Below, one piece after another: positions 33,255 to 42,195 of a stretch of 64,000 bases of DNA. Below the pieces are notes generated by a model. That model searched no databases and was not told the origin of the DNA. It saw only the letters and a program-made list of their open reading frames with translations. Every line of letters starts with the position of its first letter. Position 1 is the first letter of the stretch. This stretch comes from an uncultured Eubacterium sp. (GTDB lineage: Bacteria > Bacillota > Clostridia > Oscillospirales > Acutalibacteraceae), in assembly GCA_934561395.1 (NCBI GenBank), contig CAKTGF010000003.1, forward strand, positions 62,001 to 126,000, read 5' to 3'. The translations under genes and the position numbers were made by a program.

Positions 33255-34496
33255 ATGGACAAATTAGTAACCGTTTTAGCAATAGCAATTCTTGCAGTTC
33301 AGGTTGTTATTTGCATTTTGATTTTAACAAGAAAACAGCAGGGCGGCACCGACGATTCGGGCAGAGAGATACAAAAAAGTCTGGAGCTGACCGCAAGGCA
33401 GACCGACGCAAAGCTTGACGCAACAGCAAAGCAAACAGATTCACGCTTTGAGCAGCTTTCAAAGCAAATGCAGGATTTGACAAACAGGAATTACGAGCAG
33501 CAAATCAGGCTTATGGAAACCCTTAACGCCAATTCGGACAAGCAGTCGCAGGCCATAAGCAAATCCATTGAATCCTTGCAGCAGAGCAACGAAAAAAAGC
33601 TTGACCAAATGCGTAATACCGTTGATGAAAAGCTGACCGAAACACTGAACAAGCGCATTAATGCATCGTTTGAGCAGGTATCAAAGCAATTGCAGGATGT
33701 ATATAAATCCCTTGGAGAAATGAAAGAGCTTTCCTCCGGCGTTACAGACAATGTAAAGGGTTTAAACAGGGTTTTAACCAATGTTAAGGCAAGGGGCACC
33801 TGGGCGGAGGTTCAGCTGGGCAACATTCTTGACCAAACCATACCGAACATGTATGAAACCAATGTTAAAACCAACCCCAAATACAACGGTCAGGTTGAAT
33901 TTGCAGTTAAAATTCCCAGTGCCGAGGGCGACAGCATAACTTGGCTGCCTGTTGACTCGAAATTCCCGATGGAGGACTATGCAAGGCTACAGGAGGCCTC
34001 TGAGGCAGGCGACATTGAGGCTCTTGCAAAGGCTAAAAAGGCACTGGAGCAAAGAGTTTTAGGAGAAGGCAAGGCTATAAAGAACTACATTTCCACCCCG
34101 GAAACCACGCCCTTTGCAATTATGTATCTTGCAACCGAGGGTTTATATGCCGAGATAATGAGCGGCAGCGGCGCTGTTGCGGAAAAGCTGCAGGCAGAGG
34201 GCATTATGGTGGCAGGGCCAAGCACCATTACCGCCCTGCTTAACTCGCTGGCAATGGGCTTTAGGTCGATCGCAATTAACCAAAAAGCCACCGAGGTTTG
34301 GAAGGTTTTGGGTGCCGCAAAGGCACAATATGACAAATTCGGCGACCTTTTGGCAAAGGCAAAGAAAAAGGTTGACGAGGCAGGCAAGGTGCTTGACGAG
34401 GCAGACCACAGAAACAGCATTATTCAAAAGAATTTGCGCAATGTTGAATCGCTGGACAGCGGCGAGGCAGGCGGAATATTGGGAATTGAGGATTAA
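33255..34496 (+). CDS. rmuC: DNA recombination protein RmuC
   Basis: A 413-residue protein with an N-terminal membrane helix (about residues 4-24), a long coiled coil (to about residue 160) and the RmuC nuclease-like domain: RGTWAEVQLGNILDQ, VDSKFPMEDY and the ANSLAMGFRSIAI-like C-terminal helix block (LLNSLAMGFRSIAI). RmuC proteins limit rearrangements at inverted repeats. ATG at 33255 follows ACAGGAGG; the in-frame codon at 33237 lies upstream of the ribosome site. It is monocistronic between its promoter and terminator. Confidence 0.93.
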   Translation: MDKLVTVLAIAILAVQVVICILILTRKQQGGTDDSGREIQKSLELTARQTDAKLDATAKQTDSRFEQLSKQMQDLTNRNYEQQIRLMETLNANSDKQSQAISKSIESLQQSNEKKLDQMRNTVDEKLTETLNKRINASFEQVSKQLQDVYKSLGEMKELSSGVTDNVKGLNRVLTNVKARGTWAEVQLGNILDQTIPNMYETNVKTNPKYNGQVEFAVKIPSAEGDSITWLPVDSKFPMEDYARLQEASEAGDIEALAKAKKALEQRVLGEGKAIKNYISTPETTPFAIMYLATEGLYAEIMSGSGAVAEKLQAEGIMVAGPSTITALLNSLAMGFRSIAINQKATEVWKVLGAAKAQYDKFGDLLAKAKKKVDEAGKVLDEADHRNSIIQKNLRNVESLDSGEAGGILGIED

Positions 34497-34500
34497 GATA

Positions 34501-34524
34501 AAAGGGGCGACTGCCCCTTTTTAT
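34501..34524 (+). terminator. Terminator of rmuC
   Basis: 8-bp stem AAAGGGGC, loop GACT, then TTTTTATTTTT. Confidence 0.85.
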
Positions 34525-34584
34525 TTTTGCATTTAACCGTTCATAAATTATATATTAAAAAACTGTAACATTATTGATAATCGG

Positions 34585-34613
34585 TTGACTTTCTGAATGT
34601 TATGCTTTAAAAT
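34585..34613 (+). promoter_or_regulatory. Promoter of the acn-icd-rex operon
   Basis: TTGACT (34585-34590), 17 bp, TAAAAT (34608-34613). The expected start site falls in the Rex-like operator just downstream. Confidence 0.7.
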
Positions 34614-34617
34614 AACT

Positions 34618-34636
34618 TTGTTAAATTTTTTCACAA
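34618..34636. promoter_or_regulatory. Candidate Rex operator at the acn-icd-rex start site
   Basis: TTGTTAAATTTTTTCACAA: half-sites TTGTTAA and TTCACAA match the Rex consensus (TTGTTAA or TTGTGAA with its complement) but are separated by five bases, while the consensus spacing is four. Position at the start site and rex in the same operon favour autoregulation by NADH/NAD+ ratio. Confidence 0.5.
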
Positions 34637-34681
34637 GTTTGTTATATAATTACTTACTTGTATTCACAGGAGGTTTAAATT

Positions 34682-36619
34682 ATGGGACTTACATTAGCTC
34701 AAAAGCTTATTAAGGCTCACCTTGTAGAGGGCGAAATGAAGGTCGGCAGCGAAATCGGTCTTCGCATTGACCAAACTCTTACACAGGACGCTACCGGCAC
34801 TATGGCTTACCTTGAATTTGAGGCCATGGGTGTTGACCGTGTTAAAACAGAGCGCAGTGTAGCTTACATTGACCACAACACACTTCAAACAGGCTTTGAA
34901 AACGCAGACGACCACAGGTTCATTCAAACCGTTACCAAAAAGCACGGCATTTATTTTTCAAGGCCGGGCAACGGTATTTGCCACCAGGTTCATCTTGAAA
35001 GATTCGGTATTCCGGGCAAAACCTTAATCGGCTCTGACAGCCACACCCCCACAGGCGGCGGTATCGGCATGCTTGCTATGGGTGCCGGCGGCCTTGATGT
35101 TGCTGTTGCAATGGGTGGTGGAACATATTACATTCCAATGCCTAAAATGACAAAAATTAACCTTACAGGCTACCTTAAGCCTTGGGTATCGGCAAAGGAT
35201 GTTATCCTTGAGGTTCTGCGCATTATGAGCGTTAAGGGTGGCGTAGGCAAAATTATCGAATACGCAGGCGAGGGTGTTAAAACTCTTTCCGTTCCCGAGC
35301 GTGCAACTATCACAAACATGGGCGCAGAGCTTGGTGCAACCACATCTATTTTCCCATCGGATGAAATCACACTTGCATTTCTTAAGGCTCAAGGCAGAGA
35401 GAACGACTGGACAGAAATTCTCCCAGACCCCGATGCAGAGTATGACGAGGTTATTGACATTGACCTTTGCTCGCTTACACCTATGGCTGCATGCCCGCAC
35501 ATGCCCGATAAGGTTAAAACAACCGACGAAATCGGCAAAATTAAGGTTGACCAGGTTGCAATCGGTTCATGCACAAACTCATCCTATGTTGATATGATGA
35601 AGGTTGCTTCAATTCTTAAGGGCAAGACCGTTGACCCCAGCGTATCGTTATGTATTGCTCCCGGCTCAAAGCAGGTGCTTAATATGCTTGCATTAAACGG
35701 CGCTCTTTCAGATATGATCAGTGCAGGCGCAAGAATCCTTGAATCTGCATGCGGTCCTTGCATCGGCATGGGTCAAAGCCCCAACAGCGGCGGCGTATCG
35801 CTCAGAACCTTTAACAGGAACTTTGAGGGACGTTCAGGCACAAAGGACGGCAAGATTTACCTTGTATCCCCTGAAGTTGCTGCTGCGTCTGCTCTTACAG
35901 GCTACCTTACCGACCCGAGAGATTTGGGCGAGGCACCTGAAATTAAAATGCCTGAGCACTTTGTTGTTAACGACAATATGATTGAGGCACCGGCTACACC
36001 TGAGGAAGCAGTTAATGTTGAGGTTCTTCGTGGCCCTAACATTAAGCCTTTCCCGAAAACCGAGCCACTTCCTGCAGAATTAAAAGCAAAGGCTGTGCTT
36101 AAGGTTGGCGACAATATCACTACCGACCACATTATGCCTGCCGGTGCAAAAATTCTTCCCTACCGTTCAAACATTCCTCATCTTTCACAATACTGTTTCG
36201 GCGTATGCGACGAAACCTTCCCTGAAAGAATTAAGGCAGAGGGCAAAGGCTTTATTATCGGCGGTGCAAACTACGGCCAGGGCTCATCAAGAGAGCATGC
36301 CGCACTTGTTCCCCTTTACCTTGGCGTAAAGGCTGTTATTACCAAGAGCTTTGCCCGCATCCATGTTGCAAACCTTGTTAACGCAGGCATCCTTCCCTTT
36401 ACCTTTGAAAACGAAGAGGATTACGATAAAATCGACCAAATGGATGAGCTTGAGCTTACAAACATTCGTGACTGCATTGAAAACAACAAGCAGGTTGTTT
36501 TGAAGAATATCACAAAGGGCGAGGAATACAAACTTGATTCCTCACACCTTTCACAGCGCCAAAGAGCAATGCTGCTTTGCGGCGGTCTTCTTGATTACAC
36601 AAGAGAAATGAACAAATAA
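34682..36619 (+). CDS. acn: Aconitate hydratase
   Basis: Citrate/isocitrate isomerase with a [4Fe-4S] cluster, 645 residues, the shorter prokaryotic form. Cluster ligands are visible in IGSCTNSSYVD and ESACGPCIGMG; DSHTPTGGGIGMLAMG and the swivel-domain GGANYGQGSSREHAA (substrate-binding Ser/Arg) are intact. An ideal ACAGGAGG precedes the ATG. With icd 19 bases downstream it makes 2-oxoglutarate from citrate, the oxidative half-branch many Clostridia use for glutamate synthesis. No citrate synthase is in the window. The operon ends with rex, so it may respond to NADH. Confidence 0.95.
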   Translation: MGLTLAQKLIKAHLVEGEMKVGSEIGLRIDQTLTQDATGTMAYLEFEAMGVDRVKTERSVAYIDHNTLQTGFENADDHRFIQTVTKKHGIYFSRPGNGICHQVHLERFGIPGKTLIGSDSHTPTGGGIGMLAMGAGGLDVAVAMGGGTYYIPMPKMTKINLTGYLKPWVSAKDVILEVLRIMSVKGGVGKIIEYAGEGVKTLSVPERATITNMGAELGATTSIFPSDEITLAFLKAQGRENDWTEILPDPDAEYDEVIDIDLCSLTPMAACPHMPDKVKTTDEIGKIKVDQVAIGSCTNSSYVDMMKVASILKGKTVDPSVSLCIAPGSKQVLNMLALNGALSDMISAGARILESACGPCIGMGQSPNSGGVSLRTFNRNFEGRSGTKDGKIYLVSPEVAAASALTGYLTDPRDLGEAPEIKMPEHFVVNDNMIEAPATPEEAVNVEVLRGPNIKPFPKTEPLPAELKAKAVLKVGDNITTDHIMPAGAKILPYRSNIPHLSQYCFGVCDETFPERIKAEGKGFIIGGANYGQGSSREHAALVPLYLGVKAVITKSFARIHVANLVNAGILPFTFENEEDYDKIDQMDELELTNIRDCIENNKQVVLKNITKGEEYKLDSSHLSQRQRAMLLCGGLLDYTREMNK

Positions 36620-36638
36620 AGTTTAAGGAGTTACAACT

Positions 36639-37820
36639 ATGGCAGAACTTGAAGAAAAGAAAGCAATAGACGAAGCTTGTGAAAAATTCCGTGCATTAAT
36701 GGAATCACAGCTTGAGCGTGCTAAAAAAATTAAGGCAGACAAGGACTTTACCGACTATCAGGCACTTGACAAAATCGTTATCGGCATTTGCGGCGGCGAC
36801 GGTATCGGCCCCATCATCACTAAGGAGAGCCAAAGAGTAATCGAGTTTCTTTTGAAGGACGAGGTTGCCTCAGGCAAGGTAGAATTTAAGGTAATTGACG
36901 GCCTTACCATTGAAAACAGAGCAAAGTGCTTAAAGGCTATCCCCGACGATGTACTTGAGGAACTTAAGGCTTGCAATGTTATTCTTAAGGGCCCAACAAC
37001 AACTCCTCGTCAGGGCGACGGCTGGCCGAATGTTGAATCAGCCAATGTTGCAATGAGAAAGGAGCTTGACCTTTTTGCAAACCTCAGACCTGTTAAGGTT
37101 CCTGAGGAGGGCATCGACTGGACCTTCTTCAGAGAGAACACTGAGGGCGGCTACGCAGTAGGCTCACACGGCGTTAACATTACAGACGACCTGGCAGTTG
37201 ACTTTACAGTTGCAACACAAGAGGGCTGCGAGAGAATTGCAAAGCTTGCTTACGATTATGCTAAAAAGAACAACAAGGGCAAGGTTTCAATCATTACAAA
37301 GGCAAACATTATCAAAACAACCGACGGTAAGTTCCTCAACACCGCAAAGGCAATCGGTGCAGAGTATCCTGACATTGTAACAGACGACTGGTACATTGAC
37401 ATTACAACCGCAAAGCTTATTGACCCTGCAAGAAGAAAGGACTTTAAAGTATTTGTTTTGCCAAACCTTTACGGCGATATTATTACCGACGAGGCAGCAG
37501 AGTTCCAGGGCGGCGTAGGCACAGCAGGCTCAGCTAACATCGGTAAAAAATACGCTATGTTTGAGGCTATTCACGGTTCAGCACCGAGAATGATTACCGA
37601 AGGCAGGGGCAAGTATGCAGACCCATGCTCAATGCTCAGAGCAACAGTAATGCTGCTTTCACACATCGGCTACCAAAAGCAGGCAAACGCTCTTGAGGCT
37701 GCCCTTGACAAGTGCATGTTTGAGGAGAAGAAGCTTGTTATCACAGGCCGTGACACAGGCTGCACCTGCGATGAATTCGGCGATTATGTAATGGAAACCA
37801 TTACCGAAATGACAAAATAA
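36639..37820 (+). CDS. icd: Isocitrate dehydrogenase (isocitrate/isopropylmalate dehydrogenase family)
   Basis: A 393-residue decarboxylating dehydrogenase. GDGIGPIITKESQRVI starts the catalytic domain after a ~45-residue helical extension; KGPTTTPRQGD and FRENTEGGYAVGS hold the substrate-binding loops; LPNLYGDIITDEAAEFQGGVG gives the metal-binding aspartates, and EAIHGSAPRM the cofactor site. Sequence order and the aconitase beside it favour isocitrate over isopropylmalate. NAD or NADP use is not decided here. AAGGAG precedes the ATG. The C-terminal TGRDTGCTCDEFGDY has two nearby cysteines. Confidence 0.92.
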   Translation: MAELEEKKAIDEACEKFRALMESQLERAKKIKADKDFTDYQALDKIVIGICGGDGIGPIITKESQRVIEFLLKDEVASGKVEFKVIDGLTIENRAKCLKAIPDDVLEELKACNVILKGPTTTPRQGDGWPNVESANVAMRKELDLFANLRPVKVPEEGIDWTFFRENTEGGYAVGSHGVNITDDLAVDFTVATQEGCERIAKLAYDYAKKNNKGKVSIITKANIIKTTDGKFLNTAKAIGAEYPDIVTDDWYIDITTAKLIDPARRKDFKVFVLPNLYGDIITDEAAEFQGGVGTAGSANIGKKYAMFEAIHGSAPRMITEGRGKYADPCSMLRATVMLLSHIGYQKQANALEAALDKCMFEEKKLVITGRDTGCTCDEFGDYVMETITEMTK

Positions 37821-37855
37821 TCGGTAAATTTAAGTAAAAAATCAGTGGTGACGAA

Positions 37856-38509
37856 ATGGATAAAAATGAAATTTCAATATCTGTTATTAAAAGACTGCCT
37901 CGCTATTACAGATTTTTAGAAAATCTTAAGGAAAACGGCATTGTCAGAATAAGCTCAAAGGAGCTTGCCGAAAGAATGGGCTTAACCGCTTCCCAAATTC
38001 GACACGACTTTAACTGCTTTGGCGGATTCGGCCAGCAGGGCTACGGCTACAATGTTCCGGAGCTTTATAACAAAATCGGCGATATTTTGTGCGTTAACAA
38101 CGATGTTAAGGCGATTTTAATCGGTGCCGGTAACCTTGGCAAGGCGGTTGCCTCAAAAATCTTCACACGGCAAAGCGGCTTTAAGCTTGTTGGAATTTTT
38201 GATAAAAACGAAGCGATTTCAGGCAAAATTGTTCACGGTATTCCTGTAAGGCACATTGATTACCTTGAAAATTTTTGCATTGATAACTCCCCTGTTTGTG
38301 CAATAATCTGTATTCCCTCAAATGATATGAAGGAGCTTACAGATACTCTTTGCAAGCTTGGAATTAAAAGCTTTTGGAATTTTTCAAATTACGATATTGC
38401 TATGGCTCACCCCGAGGTTTTGGTTGAAAACATTCATTTGACCGACAGCCTTATGACACTCAGCTTTCTTACAAACGCAGAGCAAGGAAAATCTGCTTTA
38501 GAGGGCTGA
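37856..38509 (+). CDS. rex: Redox-sensing transcriptional repressor Rex
   Basis: A 217-residue repressor that leaves DNA when NADH binds. N-terminal winged helix (residues 1-80) with ISSKELAERMGLTASQIRHDF as recognition region and the family FGGFGQQGYGYNV turn; then a Rossmann domain with GAGNLGKAVAS, and a C-terminal swapped helix. The rex start has only a weak ribosome site, so it may depend on coupling from icd (35-base gap). Likely targets in this window include its own operon; ldh and ackA lack a clear site by eye. Confidence 0.95.
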   Translation: MDKNEISISVIKRLPRYYRFLENLKENGIVRISSKELAERMGLTASQIRHDFNCFGGFGQQGYGYNVPELYNKIGDILCVNNDVKAILIGAGNLGKAVASKIFTRQSGFKLVGIFDKNEAISGKIVHGIPVRHIDYLENFCIDNSPVCAIICIPSNDMKELTDTLCKLGIKSFWNFSNYDIAMAHPEVLVENIHLTDSLMTLSFLTNAEQGKSALEG

Positions 38510-38535
38510 AAATCTAAACACAAAGGATGATTACC

Positions 38536-39213
38536 TTGGTAAAAATTAGTAACAGAGAGATAATTGATATTATAAAATACGCAGATAACAAAGCCATTTT
38601 TGTTGAGAAAAAACCTTTCGGTGATTTTACACAGTTTAAGGCAGGCTACTTTGTTTTAAACTTTGATAACGGCGAAAAGGAAGCCATCACAAAAAGCGCA
38701 TATTTGCTAAAAAAATTCGGCTCGGCTTACGAAGCGATTTCAAACAATGTAACAAATTACATACAGTGCCACGCACTGACCCTGCAAAACCGAAATTGCC
38801 TTGTTATGTTCCCTAACGGCCAGGCAGGCTTGTTTGACAATCAGGGAAAGCTGCAATGGAACGACACATTAAGTTATAACGACTCAATCGTTTACGGTTT
38901 GGCAGGCGACAAGGAATATTTTTGGAGCTGTTGCAAGGATGAAAATTGCGTAATAAGATACAGCGCCGAAACATTAAATGTTGATATAAGGGTAGGCTCA
39001 AACGATGCAGACACCTTCGTTAACCCCGAGTTTATTTCGGATGACGACGATTTTGTGTACGTTTGCTGCGACGGCAAAAAGGTCAGAAAAATTGACAAAA
39101 GTAACTTTACCGTCAGCGATGTGGGCGAGTATGAGGGAATCAACGCATTCTATAAATACGGCAGATTTTCAATTATTTGCACCAATATGGGCGCTTATAT
39201 CGACAAAGATTAA
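38536..39213 (+). CDS. Hypothetical protein, beta-rich
   Basis: About 225 residues, no family recognised. The sequence alternates short beta-like strands with aromatic and Gly/Asn turns (MFPNGQAGLFDNQGKLQW, VYVCCDGKKVRKIDKSNFTV), like a partial beta-propeller. No signal peptide. Start uncertain: TTG at 38536 has AAAGGATG at good distance, while the ATG at 38527 lies directly on that site. It is the last gene of the acn-icd-rex unit, 26 bases after rex, and a strong terminator follows. Whether it is linked to redox control is unknown. Confidence 0.65.
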   Translation: MVKISNREIIDIIKYADNKAIFVEKKPFGDFTQFKAGYFVLNFDNGEKEAITKSAYLLKKFGSAYEAISNNVTNYIQCHALTLQNRNCLVMFPNGQAGLFDNQGKLQWNDTLSYNDSIVYGLAGDKEYFWSCCKDENCVIRYSAETLNVDIRVGSNDADTFVNPEFISDDDDFVYVCCDGKKVRKIDKSNFTVSDVGEYEGINAFYKYGRFSIICTNMGAYIDKD

Positions 39214-39217
39214 AAGT

Positions 39218-39248
39218 AAAAAGCACTTGGCTAAGCCAAGTGCTTTTT
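39218..39248. terminator. Terminator of the acn-icd-rex operon
   Basis: 13-bp stem AAAAAGCACTTGG, 5-nt loop, then TTTTTGTTTG. Confidence 0.88.
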
Positions 39249-39421
39249 GTTTGTAAATAGGGTTTACTTAAATGCAATTAAACCACACTCTGCGTGACAA
39301 AATACGCTTGCCGCCTTGCGTGGTGGAGGGATTTGTAACGCTAAAACGCACAAATTTGCCTAATCCCTTAGTCTGCTCGCAGACTCGCATTCAGCTTCCT
39401 TTACAAGGGAAACAAAATTAA
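39249..39421. repeat. Intergenic region with degenerate dispersed-repeat character
   Basis: 173 bases without an ORF between convergent genes. It holds several small palindromes: GTCTGC-TC-GCAGAC, CCTTTACAAGG, and a GGGATTTGT...ACAAATTTG...ATCCC inverted pair. The run ATCCCTTAGTCTGC...CTTCCTTTACAAGGGAA resembles an intergenic repeat I associate with gut Clostridia genomes; this is from memory and not searched. Confidence 0.4.
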
Positions 39422-41566
39422 TTACTTAGATTTTACTGATTTAGCGTCGCTCCAGGCGCCGTAATAATTTTTGCCGTCAACGGTAACATAAGCCCTTACC
39501 CTGATGTAATACGTAACGCCCTTTGTGAAATTTTTGCCCACATAGCTTACGGTTGACGGGGAGGTTATATTTTTGGTGGCAACAACATTGTTAAACTTGC
39601 TGTCCCTTGAATAGGAAATTTGATAGCCGCTGACGCCTGCCGAATTCTTTTTCCATGATGCTTTAAGCTTAGTTGCGGCAGGAGATGAAAGTTTTAAATT
39701 TGCAACCTTGTAGGGCTTGGTAACGCCTGTTACAAGTGAGCTTTTTGCACCTGCGCTTGTTGCACCGTCTGACACATAGGCAGCAACGCAAAGCCTGTGC
39801 TTTGCCCCTGTTGAAAGGCTGAGCACCTTGGCAGAGGTTTTACTGCCGCCGCTGACGGTCATAACACGCTTATACTTACCGCCGGAATATTCATAAATAT
39901 AATATCCGCTTGCGCCGTAAGCCTCGTTCCATCTTAATGAAACCGTGGTGGCTGTGGTTGCAGTTGATTTTACACCCGTTACCTTAGCCGGCAGGGTGTG
40001 CTTGGTGTTTGTGTTTGAATAGGGCTGCCAGCCGTCGGAGGTGTATGCCCTAACCTTAACAGCATAGCTGTATCCCTCGGTAAGATTGTTAAGACTTGCC
40101 GAATTTGTGGTTACGGTTTTGTCAAAGGTAGTTCCCCTGGCAACATTTGTAATGCTGATATAATATTTTTTAGCGCCCTTTACTGCGTTCCAACTGAAGG
40201 TCAGGCTCGTAGTAGTTCTGCTTTGCAGAGTAAGCTTGCTTACCTTGGTTGAATCCGTATCGTCGGTATTATTGTTATTTGAATTGTTATCGCTTGAATC
40301 GTGGGGCATATTTTTGAACACAGGGATATAAAACACCTTTGAGGATGCCAAAATGCCTGCGCTGTTATAAGCCTTATAGGTGGTTACAGACTCGGCTGCT
40401 GCCGCCTGAACATTTGCCATATACTCGTGGCTGTAAAGCTTGCCCGACTTTGAGTTAACATTAAATTTTTGCAAATATCCTGTGTTTTGGTAGGAAGAAA
40501 ATGAATTTGCAATATATTCTGCGCCATTATAAATACATTTATAAGGGTTTGTCCACGGTCTGCCGTAATTAAAATAGGTTGTCCTAAGTGCGCTGATTGG
40601 CACATAGCCCACCTTACCGGCAGTGTAGCTGATACCGCTTACTGTATAAAGCCTTACCTTATAGTAGCTGCCCGAGGTTGAAATGTATGACATATACTGA
40701 CCTTCAGAAACAGCGGTTTTTGTGCCTGTTCCCTTTTTTGCAGATGAATCATAATCCGAATAAAGGGTGGTTTTGCTTGTTGTCTTTAAAAAGCCGGAAG
40801 CCCATTCAAGCCCTTGAATGCCCGCAGAGTTAGCGCCGATATTATAGTAATTATACATGCCCAAAAACGGGGATTTTTGGCCGCTTGCACCTGTTGCAGA
40901 GGCAGAGGAGCCGCCAACCTCCTGCACAATTTTAGAGGCGAGATAATATGCGCTCATTCCGCTGTTTTTTGCGGCTTTTATAATTGCGGCAGAATACTTA
41001 ACCTTGCTGCCGTTTGAGGTATAATATGCCTGTGAGCCGCTTGTTGTGTGATAATAGATATACGCATTTTTCATCCAGGTTGATGAAATAATCGACTCAA
41101 CGCCCGATTGGGTCTGTGAGCTGTCATAAGAGGTTGACTCAAACTGAAAGATATGCTTTTCATCCAAAAAGTTGCGTGGGTCCATATAATATTCAACAGC
41201 GGTTTTTGATGCAGAAACCCAGCTTGATCCCTCCTGAATAACATAATTGCCGTTTTTGTAGCAGGAGGAGCAATTGCAATAATAACTGCTGCTTAAGCCC
41301 GACTGCTTTTGAATAAGCTGCTTTGAGTGGGAGGAACGCTCTCCTGCAACGGCGGCGCTCCAATTAAGGCCGGTTACAAAGGGTACAAACTTCCAATTGG
41401 GATATTTTTTATGTAAAGCTACCAAATCAGCAATGTAACTGTCGGTAAAGCCGGCTTTTTTTAGTTGTGTTTCATATGAGGTTGCTGCTTGCGCCGTAAG
41501 GGCAAACGCCGAAAGTGATGTTGCTATCACAACCGCAGAAAGCAGAATTGATAAAAATTTTTTCAT
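39422..41566 (-). CDS. Secreted N-acetylglucosaminidase with fibronectin type III repeats
   Basis: A 714-residue exported cell-wall hydrolase. Signal peptide (residues 1 to about 28, ends AQAA). The catalytic part (to about 420) matches LytB/GH73-type endo-beta-N-acetylglucosaminidases: YYMDPRNFLDEKHIFQFE, then ASKIVQEVGG with the probable catalytic Glu, then PFLGMYNYYNIGA. An Asn/Asp-rich linker leads to three fibronectin III modules. GGAGC precedes the ATG at 41566; longer readings from 41614 would add a leader before the signal peptide. It has its own promoter; role in daughter-cell separation or wall turnover is inferred. Confidence 0.88.
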   Translation of the reverse strand: MKKFLSILLSAVVIATSLSAFALTAQAATSYETQLKKAGFTDSYIADLVALHKKYPNWKFVPFVTGLNWSAAVAGERSSHSKQLIQKQSGLSSSYYCNCSSCYKNGNYVIQEGSSWVSASKTAVEYYMDPRNFLDEKHIFQFESTSYDSSQTQSGVESIISSTWMKNAYIYYHTTSGSQAYYTSNGSKVKYSAAIIKAAKNSGMSAYYLASKIVQEVGGSSASATGASGQKSPFLGMYNYYNIGANSAGIQGLEWASGFLKTTSKTTLYSDYDSSAKKGTGTKTAVSEGQYMSYISTSGSYYKVRLYTVSGISYTAGKVGYVPISALRTTYFNYGRPWTNPYKCIYNGAEYIANSFSSYQNTGYLQKFNVNSKSGKLYSHEYMANVQAAAAESVTTYKAYNSAGILASSKVFYIPVFKNMPHDSSDNNSNNNNTDDTDSTKVSKLTLQSRTTTSLTFSWNAVKGAKKYYISITNVARGTTFDKTVTTNSASLNNLTEGYSYAVKVRAYTSDGWQPYSNTNTKHTLPAKVTGVKSTATTATTVSLRWNEAYGASGYYIYEYSGGKYKRVMTVSGGSKTSAKVLSLSTGAKHRLCVAAYVSDGATSAGAKSSLVTGVTKPYKVANLKLSSPAATKLKASWKKNSAGVSGYQISYSRDSKFNNVVATKNITSPSTVSYVGKNFTKGVTYYIRVRAYVTVDGKNYYGAWSDAKSVKSK

Positions 41567-41604
41567 ATTTATAAGCTCCGTAAAATTTGTTGAATTATAT
41601 TGAT

Positions 41605-41633
41605 ATGATAACATTTTGTAATATTGTTGTCAA
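41605..41633 (-). promoter_or_regulatory. Promoter of the N-acetylglucosaminidase
   Basis: On the - strand, TTGACA (41628-41633), 17 bp, TATCAT (41605-41610). Confidence 0.7.
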
Positions 41634-41676
41634 ACAAAAGGAGGCAATTGTAATAATTTACATATTAAGATTGTGC

Positions 41677-41705
41677 TTGATTAATTGCTGAAATATGTGT
41701 ATAAT
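41677..41705 (+). promoter_or_regulatory. Promoter of the XRE regulator
   Basis: TTGATT (41677-41682), 17 bp, TATAAT (41700-41705). Confidence 0.65.
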
Positions 41706-41735
41706 TGTAATATATTGTCGATGAGGGAATAAATT

Positions 41736-42146
41736 ATGACTTTTGAAGAGCAAATAAAATTGAATATAAAAAACAACATTATTGCTCTGCGTAAAAAATG
41801 CGGCCTTACACAGCAAGAAGTGGCAGAGGCTTTAACCGTTAAGGATGCCAGCACTTATCGTTCATGGGAAACCGGAAGGAGTTCTCCCAAGCCCGCAATG
41901 CTGTTAAAAATCGCTCAGGTTTACGGCGTAAGCATTGAAGGATTAATGGGCACAGAAAGCCCTGCCCCCACGGTATCGAAGCTTAAGGTTGCAAGCCCGG
42001 GCACGTATAACGAGCATATTTACGGCGATAATTATTTGGGAGAGCTGCAAAACGACGAAAAACTTTTTGTTATGAAATTAAGGCAGCTTAATATGCAGGA
42101 CAAGGCAAGGGTCGGCGAATTTTTAGAAAGCATTTTGCCAAGATAA
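41736..42146 (+). CDS. XRE-family helix-turn-helix regulator
   Basis: A 136-residue DNA-binding protein. Residues 10-68 form a Cro/C1-type HTH: IIALRKKCGLTQQEVAEALTV, then YRSWETGRSSPKPAMLLKIAQVYGVSIEGLMG. The C-terminal half (about 85-136) is charged and helical with no known ligand domain; it ends in a helix that could dimerise. It is divergent from the wall hydrolase with both promoters in the 169-base gap, so it may control that gene or itself; this is only positional inference. GAGGG precedes the ATG. Confidence 0.85.
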   Translation: MTFEEQIKLNIKNNIIALRKKCGLTQQEVAEALTVKDASTYRSWETGRSSPKPAMLLKIAQVYGVSIEGLMGTESPAPTVSKLKVASPGTYNEHIYGDNYLGELQNDEKLFVMKLRQLNMQDKARVGEFLESILPR

Positions 42147-42165
42147 CAGCATAAAACGAAACATA

Positions 42166-42191
42166 TAAAAGGTGGCTAAAGCCACCTTTTA
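42166..42191. terminator. Bidirectional terminator between XRE regulator and ldh
   Basis: 11-bp stem TAAAAGGTGGC, loop TAAA, then TTTTTTAG; on the other strand it follows the ldh stop. Confidence 0.85.
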
Positions 42192-42195
42192 TTTT

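Noticed and set aside
38527..38535. ATG at 38527 as start of the hypothetical gene after rex
   Set aside because: The only ribosome-site-like AAAGG is directly adjacent, leaving no spacing; the TTG at 38536 fits better, though this is not certain.
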